Below, piece by piece: positions 57,046-64,000 of a DNA stretch of 64,000 nt. The stretch's first letter is position 1. Each line of letters begins with the position of its first letter. Both the position numbers and the translations under genes were made by a program. The stretch lies in contig JAPFBL010000069.1 in the NCBI GenBank assembly GCA_026182355.1, forward strand, positions 930,001 to 994,000. Direction: 5' to 3'. The DNA is from Hermatobates lingyangjiaoensis (taxonomy: Eukaryota > Arthropoda > Insecta > Hemiptera > Hermatobatidae). A model generated the notes under the pieces. It ran no database searches. It saw only the letters and a list, made by a program, of their open reading frames with translations, and was not told where the DNA came from.

Positions 57046-57786
57046 TTGTAATAATTAAAATGAACTTAAAAATAACAAGAAATAGAAGAATTATTACTAC
57101 AGTATTTTTAGTGTAATTGCTTAAAAACATTATGATAGGTTTTGTAATCTCAAAAAAAAAAATAAAAAAAATTTTTCATCTACTAATATAGGTTATTGAT
57201 TTTTTTGGATAAAGTCTACTTAAAACTAGTAATATGAGGGAAAAAAATCAAAAATAGTTGACCTTCGTGTGTTACAAGATGGACCTAAATTCCGAAAATC
57301 AACTTCAATTAATCTCTGCCTGTCCTAGTTAAAGCGTTCGTTTACGTTACACTAGACACATTTCTCCCAAACTGCAGACAAATAGATTTATTTTGTTGAA
57401 TTAGCCGGTTATTTTGAAATATGAAAAGTGAAATTATTTCTATATTTGGTTTGTATATTTTATTACACCCTTGAAAGATACTAAGTCTACATTTATAGGG
57501 ATTCACACGATTTAAAGAACTCCGAATCAATTTTTAATTAGATATGTTTTGGTCACGTCTTCAGTTTTTTTTTATCAATATTACTAAAAAGTAGTTTAGA
57601 TGAAAGTAAAATTTATTTATTTATTTATTTTTTGGCGTTGATAAACAAAAGAAGTGACTTTTTGTAGGGTAAAAAGTTAATGAAATGGTCTCCACATATA
57701 AAAATTAATGCTAATGTAGTGCAATCAGTTATTATGTGGTATTTACTCATTTTAGGGTAAAAATCTAATGAAATGGTCTCCACATA

Positions 57787-58692
57787 CGAGGTGTGTAAAT
57801 AAAGTAGTGAGACTGGCAACGTCGCTTTCGATCTGGCAAGGCTGGAGACGCGTGGCCTTGAGTAGCGTCAGGTGCACGTGTGATGCGCCTCCAGTATGAA
57901 TCTGAACTCGCCACAGTCATTTGTTTGTCCGTAGCGTTGGTTTTCGTGAAATGGTTTTTTCTTGAGCGTTTTAAAAATGAGTGACCTCAAAGTTGAGCAG
58001 CGGTGTGCAATCAAATTTTGCTTCAGACTTGGACATAATGCAACCGAAACCGGCCTATGGAGAACGTGTTTTATCAAGGGTTAGGTTTTTCGGTGGTTTA
58101 AGGAATTTTCAGAAGGAAGAGAGTCGATTGAAGATGAACCACGAAGCGGAAGGCCTTCAAGTGCAAACACCGATGAAAATGTCAACAGAGTACGGAACCT
58201 TGTGCGTTCAGATCGACGCTTGACAGTCAGAATGATCGGGGAACAGTTGAATTTGAATCACACCTCCGTTCATCACATTTTGACCAATGAATTGGAGATG
58301 AGAAAAATGGTGTTGCATCACGACAACGCGCCCTGTCACACTGCCATCTCAATAAACGAGTTTTTGGCCAGTAAAAACATTCCTGTTAATCCTCAGCCTC
58401 CTTATTCACCAGACTTGAGTCCTTGTGACTTTTTCCTCTTCCCGAGATTGAAAAATCACCTCAAAGGAACTCATTTCGGGACACTACAAAACATACAAAC
58501 TGCTGTAACCGACCAGCTGAAGGCCATTCCAGAATCCGAGTTCCAGCAATGCTACATTGATTGGAAGGACCGTCTCCAGCGCTGTGTGGCTTTCGAAGGG
58601 AACTATTTTGAAGGTGACAATATCACATTGTAATTATATTTGAATAGAAAATTTAAAAAAAATCAGTCTCACTACTTTATTTACACACCTCG
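57787..58692 (+). mobile_element. mariner transposon, internally deleted, 906 bp
   Basis: Perfect 28-bp terminal inverted repeats (57787-57814 and 58665-58692, beginning CGAGGTGTGTAAATAAAG), each flanked by the TA target duplication (57785-57786 and 58693-58694). Autonomous mariners are about 1.3 kb; roughly 400 bp of the central transposase is missing. The intact inverted repeats mean it could be mobilised by a related transposase. Confidence 0.93.
57977..58633 (+). pseudogene. mariner transposase, frameshifted and deleted
   Basis: Starts MSDLKVEQRCAIKFCFRLG (first helix-turn-helix), passes two compensating frameshifts near 58045 and 58088 (FRWFKEFSEGRESIEDE lies in the original frame), and continues RSDRRLTVRMIGEQLNLNHT to LTNELEMRK (second helix-turn-helix). 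It then jumps to LHHDNAPCHTA, YSPDLSPCDFFLFPRLK and a normal C-terminus at 58633. The deletion removes the first catalytic Asp of the DD34D triad; HDN and SPCDFFLFP carry the other two. Not functional. Confidence 0.9.
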
Positions 58693-58770
58693 TATATAAA
58701 AAAAAAAAAAAATATATGTGGAGACCATTTCATTAGATTTTTACCCTACAATGAAAAATTTAATGGTATA

Positions 58771-58809
58771 AACAACGCGTTTCGAACACGTAGTGTTCTT
58801 CCTCAGGTA
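58771..58809 (-). ncRNA. Hammerhead-ribozyme-like motif, family D
   Basis: Stem I begins C-G and A-U with one U-U mismatch, core CUGAGGA, extra A, perfect 6-bp stem II GAACAC/GUGUUC with a UAC loop, GAAA, CGCG, UU. Confidence 0.6.
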
Positions 58810-58830
58810 TTAACTAAAAAATACAATGAC

Positions 58831-60305
58831 ACCAGAGAGTGATCTATAGTATACAGTAAATATAGTACACAATAAAAAAAATGAAATAAAATAAGGAAGA
58901 GAATACGAAGCTAAAGGTGAGTGTCTGTGGTACAACTGACTGGGAAAAGGATGGACGTGGGTGAGGGTATGGGGTACATCTGTTTTATATTAGAAGGCAG
59001 GTACATTTCATTGTTATTTTTTTTCCCCAAAGGTTAGGCTGAGCCTTTACATTTGCTCTAGGACAAGTGTAGGAAAAGTGTAGGAATAAATTGACTTTAT
59101 TGTTCCCATGTAAAAACAGGCACTAATTTCTACCCTCCTTTTTGGTTACTCCAGAAATGTTTAATTTCATAATAGACTTATTCTTTATTTGAACTTGCAT
59201 GGTAACAATTCCAAGAATTCAAATATTTGGAAGAGAGAGTATTGCACTTATATAGACAACTGCCCATTTCTATCATGAAAACATTGAGTTAATTGATTGT
59301 CTATCAGTTTCATAATAATATTGAGTGTAACCTACTCCAGTTTTGTTTATTGTTGATTCCTGTTTATAAATTTTTTTTTCTTGATAAATACGACTTGATA
59401 GTTGTATGTTCAATGCTAGTATTATATTAAATAAACATTTACATTCTTTCCAATATAACCTATTTTTTGTGGATTGTATTATAAGTTTTTTTTATCAATA
59501 TTAGTTCCATTAACGATATGCTTTTCACTCTTGTATTCAAAAGCTCCCTTGAAATCGAGATTATTTAATTTCATTCAGATGTCTATTTCCCATTCAGTAA
59601 CTTTATGTTCATCAATCTTTCGATTTCGTCCGTTCGTTATTTTTCATTTTTTTTGCCATTATATTTTTACTCTGAAAGATTAATGACAGGAATTAATACT
59701 GTCATTGGTATAGGTTTTATTAAAGTATATATATTTTTTTAATATACTAAACTTCAAGAATTTAATTGTTTTACAAATATATATTACTATTTAAGGATGT
59801 TTTATGTTCAAAAGTCTACAAGTTTGAGGGTTGGAAAACAAACAAACATATTTTTTATACTTTATTATTTCAGACATTTTTTATTGAATTAATTTTATAT
59901 TGCAAACAATGTAACAAAGTAAAATTTTAAAAGGGATTATAATTCTGTCTTGTTATTTGTATGACATGTTTTCTACGCTTGTATACGATATTACTTGGTT
60001 TATTTAACACTAATAAATGACTCCAGAATATTTACTGTTTTCTCTATTCCCGTTTAGTAATTAAAAAATTTGTTGTATATATCTTTAAGATTATATCTCA
60101 TCATTGAAATGCAAATTAGTTTCTTATATTTCAATAAAAAAATTATAACAAATTTTGTTAAACACTTTACAAAATATTGTAAAGAAGCCAATAATATATA
60201 AAGTATTTACTAAAATGATTCTCGTTCAGTTTTCTAAACCGCTAATATATTAGTGATGTTATGTTTTAAGATTAAGATAAATATCACCTTTTATATAAAT
60301 ATGTA
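58831..60305. other. AT-rich DNA, no feature seen
   Basis: A 69-codon hydrophobic frame at 59474-59683 has no recognisable features. Nothing else was seen. Confidence 0.4.
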
Positions 60306-60310
60306 TATAT

Positions 60311-60438
60311 ATAGTTCAATGTAGAAAAAAAAACAAAGAGAAATTAAAAGCACACAGTTACAGCTTCTAACTTCTCTATGTTTCTTTTTCTACATTGAAC
60401 TATATTTGTTCATATCGGATCGATTTCCAACGAAAAAG
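60311..60438. repeat. Short family B-like inverted pair
   Basis: Arms TAGTTCAATGTAGAAA...ATTAAAAG and the mirror near 60369-60408, truncated before the hammerhead. Tail (GGATCGATTTCCAACGAAAA) on the right only. (TA)n on both sides. Confidence 0.65.
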
Positions 60439-60468
60439 TATATATATATATATATATATCTATATATA

Positions 60469-60686
60469 TAGTTCAATATAGACAAAGAAACATAGAGAAA
60501 TCAAAAGAACACACCCTCAGTCTCTAATTTTTGGTTTGAACCGTCTTCAGGAGAGATAAGAGAGAGAAACCAAGCGCACTGGTTCAGAGACGGTTGGAGA
60601 CGGTAGTTCTTTTGATTTCTCTATGTTTCTGTGTCTATATTGAACTATATTTATCCGTTATGAATCGTATTTCCAACGAAAAAGTG
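60469..60686. repeat. Family B-like inverted pair with minus hammerhead
   Basis: The left arm (60469-60600) contains the hammerhead and is longer than the right arm (about 60609-60648), which carries the tail (GAATCGTATTTCCAACGAAA). It lies in the same TA region as the pair at 60311, to which its outer arm and tail are closely related. Confidence 0.65.
60521..60554 (-). ncRNA. Hammerhead-like motif, family B variant
   Basis: Stem I UCUC/GAGA (4 bp), core CUGAAGA, extra C, stem II GGUU/AACC, then AAAA where GAAA is expected (G12 lost), AU, UA. The G12 change probably abolishes activity. Confidence 0.45.
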
Positions 60687-60717
<31 letters not shown>

Positions 60718-60789
60718 CATATAAAGATTTCACATAAACACGTGAAATAACAATCAATGATCAGAACACATTAAGAAATGGGAAAACAA

Positions 60790-60832
60790 GACTAAGATTT
60801 TTCAACCGTAACAAGCGGTCTTCGTCAGAGTC
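60790..60832 (-). ncRNA. Hammerhead-ribozyme-like motif, family A, core intact
   Basis: Stem I GACU/AGUC, CUGACGA, extra A, stem II GACCG/CGGUU with a CUUGUUA loop, GAAA, AAUC, UU. All core bases are retained; it differs from 61156-61198 by one base in the stem III loop. Confidence 0.6.
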
Positions 60833-60984
60833 AAAAACCCAACTGAAATACTAGATGCAAAAAACATCTGATGAGGGGTTGAGAAGAGTGGAGGGAAAAA
60901 CCTTTTAAAATACCACTCTTCCCTCCCACTCTTCTTAACTCCTCACCAGATGTTTTCTGCATCTAGTGTTTCAGTTGGGTTTTT

Positions 60985-61027
60985 GACTCTGACGAAGACT
61001 GCTTGTTACGGTTGAAAGATCTTAGTC
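60985..61027 (+). ncRNA. Hammerhead-ribozyme-like motif, family A, core intact
   Basis: As the family consensus except for one C-to-U change in stem II (GACUG/CGGUU), which keeps a U-G wobble pair. Core and stem I are intact. Confidence 0.6.
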
Positions 61028-61155
61028 TTGTTTTCCCATTTCTTATTGTTGTCTGATCATTGATATACATATATATATCAATATATATATAGCTTCTCAT
61101 ATATATATATATATATATATCAATGATCAAACCACAATAAGAAATGGGAAAACAA

Positions 61156-61198
61156 GACTAAGATCTTTCAACCGTAACAAGCGGTCTTCGTCAGAGTC
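61156..61198 (-). ncRNA. Hammerhead-ribozyme-like motif, family A, consensus copy
   Basis: Stem I GACU/AGUC, CUGACGA, extra A, stem II GACCG/CGGUU (G-U first pair), loop CUUGUUA, GAAA, GAUC, UU. This copy equals the family A consensus at every position and is the best family A candidate for a self-cleavage test. Confidence 0.65.
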
Positions 61199-61360
61199 AA
61201 AAACCCAACTGAACACTAGATGCAGAAAACATCTGGTGAGGAGTTGGGAAGAGTGGTATTTTAAAAGGGTAAAAGCACAGGAAAGGACTAATGTCCAGAA
61301 AGGGATGTTTGGGGAAACAAAGGAGTACAGTAAGAAAAAGTAAAAAACTATCTGCTAGCT

Positions 61361-61654
61361 GTCAACCCTCTTTGAAGAGGCTATTGCCCTCGTGACGAAA
61401 GTATCAAGTTTGAAGAGACCGTTACTAATGTTTATAATATTAGATCTATTAAATTTAATTAGAGACGATTCAATAATATTTCTTAACAACATTGATTTTT
61501 CATAGGTAATAAATTTAGCACCTGTCCAATCAATATGATGATTTTAATTTTTTATATGCAAGAATAAGGCACTACTTTTTTCCTGTCTACTTACGTTATA
61601 TTGGTGTTGTTTTACACGTGTCTTTAATGATTTACCAGTTTGACCAATATAATT
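61361..61654 (-). pseudogene. PLE GIY-YIG endonuclease relic
   Basis: The minus-strand frame reads NYIGQTGKSLKTRVKQHQYN (YIG motif and the conserved Arg), SALFLHIKN, a stop, then HHIDWTGAKFITYEKS and LLRNIIESSLIKFN (conserved Glu region) and NISNGLFKLDTFV. The GIY half is cut off by the palindrome junction at about 61656. With one stop it is less decayed than the related relic at 13402-13605. The RT is absent. Confidence 0.8.
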
Positions 61655-61773
61655 TATTACCTATGAAAAATCAATGTTGTTAAGAAATATTATTGAATGG
61701 TCTCTAATTAAATTTAATGGATCTAATTATTTAATTGAATGTTATTTCACGTGTTTATGTGAAATCTTTTTAT

Positions 61774-61804
<31 letters not shown>

Positions 61805-61809
61805 GAGAA

Positions 61810-64000
61810 GCTTTTTTGGAATTCAACCGAAATATACCAATACGAAGATGATTAAAAAAATGTCATGCTGGCATTTTAGTATTATGACATTTAATATATA
61901 CAGGGTATCATCCATGGATAAATTATTCTTCATGCTCAAATTGTAGTAAACTGTTTTCCCATAAGGATGACTTGACTTTTAAGGGGAAAATATAAGGAAA
62001 TTGACTTTTCTATAACAGATTAACTTGATATGGAAACAAAAGACAATAAAATATAGATTATTACGGCAAATGTTTATATTTAAAAATAATTCAATATATT
62101 TTTCTCTGTCTATTCGAATGAATATATAAAACATACTGACAACTGAATATCAAATTATTAACAAATATATAAAACAGTTTTGTATAGTTTAATTTTATGG
62201 GAAAATGTTCGCACAAGTGGAGTGAAACTAAATTATAGCAATTGTTTCAAATTTACATTTTTAATTAAATAATTATGAAATTGTGTTCTCTGACACAGAG
62301 ATTTAATATCATTGAATTGAATTTTCCAAACCTACCATACATTGTAGGAGGTGATTATTTTTTAAAGGAAGTAAGTGTGGATAAGTAGGGAATGAAGTAT
62401 TTTGATGTAAGTTGGTTTGAAAAGAATTAAGTTAGGAGAAAAGGAATGGTTTGTTTGGCAGTAGACGGACTTAGCTTAATTACCCATGTTGCTTAACCAT
62501 GGACCGCAGATGCCTTTTATTACCCTCTTTATAGCACCTCTTCGTATGCTTCAAACTTAAAGACGCATTCAACTTCTTGTTTTGTTTTTCCTTTATTTCC
62601 TAGTCGATGAAGATTAAACGCCAACGAAAAGTACAAATTAACCCCATCTTAGCTATTCTTAAAAGCCAGTGAACCCTTAATAGATCCTTAATTAGTATAA
62701 TTTGTAATTTTTTTTTAAACAATTAGTAGCTAAACTTGAACATTGTATCTTAAATATCTTTTCACCTTAGAATTTAATTCCAATAACTGGTTTTACTTGT
62801 CATAAGAGGTTTAACTTTTAAAATTCTGAAGTTACTTTCAATGCTAATAAGATGGGTTGAAGATCATTAAGTAGTAATACCTCAAGAGAATATTACAATG
62901 CTAACAGGAAGACATATATTTGCTTGGTTTTACAGAACAGTTAATTAGAGTATTGGATCGTTAACAGGCGTTTGATGTCATCAGATTTGTATGTCCCACC
63001 TCTTCACAAAGCTTACAGGGATACAAGGTATTCTAGAGCACAAATGAATAGATTACAGCCGTAAGCTGGTCTCTGACAAAAGAGGATTCACTCCACAACA
63101 CCTACTGTAAGCCATTTGACGGCATAAGATCTCTAAGAACTTATGGTAAATCCATGAATACATATTTAAAGGGGTTTTGTTATTCAGTAAAATACTCAAT
63201 TGGTTCATTATAAATTTCTTTATTTTTATAATTAATTTTTTTTTTAAAATTAACAGTGGATTTATACTAGGAGTAATAGTTAAGGAGAAAATTATATCAT
63301 ATAAATTCACACGATGGTCCATGACGTGACTTTCCCAGGATTCAATATTGCTCAAAAACTACAGAACCATTGCAGGGGTGCTTATGAGTATGATTACAGT
63401 TAATCTATGAGAATATAGAAATGATCATTCATCCATGAAATGATCTGATCATTACGTGGCGACAAACTTTATTACAATAAATACATCCCCCCCCCCCCCC
63501 CCAAACACACCCAACACTTCAAAAACAACCTCAAGTATATTTCCTTGAACGTAATTGTAAAAAAATTGTATGTAAGGAAGTGTAATACTTTAAAAAAGTA
63601 TATTATACGTAACGTCTCATTTAAGAATAACGTAAACATCTAAATAGGATATGATTATTAGTCTTTCATTTCTGAAGTAGTACAGATAGTGATTGATTGA
63701 CATCAATATATAAGCTTATTTTTGTTCATCCCACAGCTGATCCAAATCCAAATCTCATTATTATAACTACAGCAGTAATAACATTTTTGAAAAGCCAATT
63801 AGAAAATTTCTTGATACGAAATAATCTCTTACAAGAGAACATGACGTTTGTTGAAATAGCTAGTGGATTTCTTATATCGTTTACTTGACCTCCTTCTACA
63901 TTGAATATTGAAAGTTAAATTTTAAAATTTCAATCAGAAAAATACTCTTATTTTCTCTGAAAAACATCATTTTCCTTCCCCTTTATCGAAAATCATATAT
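61810..64000. other. AT-rich DNA with a 16-base C run
   Basis: A C homopolymer occurs at 63487-63502. Other frames (61674-61946 minus its PLE part, 63053-63355, 63697-63888) show no recognisable features. Confidence 0.4.

Larger units (their letters stand above)
57665..58830. repeat. Family D repeat complex hosting a mariner
   Basis: The segment GGGTAAAAA..AATGAAATGG then TCTCCACATA occurs at 57668-57701 and 57756-57786 and, inverted, at 58714-58746. Between the two left copies is the family D tail (GTGCAATCAGTTATTATGTGG). After the inverted copy a minus-strand hammerhead lies at 58771-58809. The mariner separates the mirrored arms. The order implies more than one family D insertion. Confidence 0.6.
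60723..61066. repeat. Family A PLE inverted pair
   Basis: The left (minus) arm carries the tail and a hammerhead at 60790-60832, the right arm a hammerhead at 60985-61027 and no tail. The centre extends 60845-60965 into the region upstream of the hammerhead (ACATCTGGTGAGGAGTTG-type sequence), also present at 19805-19845 and 61205-61240. Confidence 0.8.
61121..61772. mobile_element. Family A PLE fragment with GIY-YIG relic, inverted pair
   Basis: On the minus strand the order is GIY-YIG coding relic (61654 to 61361), spacer, hammerhead (61198 to 61156) and terminal end (61121), as expected for a PLE 3' half. The right side is a short inverted partner: 61657-61735 mirrors about 61444-61510, then the tail (GTTATTTCACGTGTTTATGT) follows. 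A 10-bp inverted sequence AGCTTCTCAT / ATGAGAAGCT lies outside the two (TA)n flanks. Confidence 0.75.

Overview
The window looks like gene-poor, strongly AT-rich nuclear DNA from an invertebrate animal. The signs are abundant (TA)n, (CA)n and (CT)n microsatellites, a tRNA-derived SINE, a 5S rRNA pseudogene, mariner and hAT transposons, LINE fragments and, above all, many Penelope-like retroelements (PLEs). Repeat types fit an arthropod (chelicerate or crustacean) as well as other invertebrates, and I cannot fix the taxon. I found no convincing host protein gene; one 122-bp stretch (49574-49695, minus) has exon-like borders.

The dominant system is PLE retroelements and their short derivatives. 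They fall into at least seven terminal-sequence families, called A to F and H here. Most copies are inverted pairs: two truncated copies of one 3' end, tail to tail, sitting in (TA)n tracts. In nearly all pairs exactly one arm carries an extra outer tail of about 30-50 bp. Three families are tied directly to PLE coding sequence (reverse transcriptase, Cys-rich linker, C-terminal GIY-YIG endonuclease). In families A, B, D, F and the 33-36 kb element the terminal region holds a hammerhead-ribozyme-like motif: CUGANGA, one extra base, a variable hairpin, GAAA, a tiny stem III, UH, then a stem I whose two strands differ between families but stay complementary.

Layout. 0.8-1.9 kb: an old family A pair and a foldback element. 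3.3-9 kb: SINEs, two family A pairs, an unexplained GC-rich block (about 5.05-5.48 kb), a 1.1-kb-spaced duplication and a family B pair. 12.8-13.6 kb: a decayed PLE RT/endonuclease. 14.7-16.7 kb: an array of B, C, F and H pairs. 18.4-21.3 kb: family A remnants with PLE linker coding, then two family E pairs in one TA tract, followed by a TG minisatellite. 24.6-25.4 kb: a 736-bp hAT element. 26.1-26.9 kb: a dispersed repeat and a family D pair. 30.2-37.8 kb: a nearly continuous PLE array, including a 961-bp-arm palindrome with an open 567-codon RT/GIY-YIG frame and a second PLE with two frameshifts. 38.9-57 kb: mostly unique AT-rich DNA with SINEs, LINE relics, a 140-bp tandem duplication, 5S and family A insertions. 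57.7-58.8 kb: a mariner nested in a family D repeat. 60.3-61.8 kb: four more PLE-derived units. The rest shows nothing I can name.

The parts fit one cycle: a PLE RT/GIY-YIG protein would copy 3' ends (its own or defective ones) into new sites, giving truncated inverted pairs, while the hammerhead motif in the terminal region could process the transcript. The enzymatic and insertion steps are known for PLEs as a group; the activity of these copies is inference.
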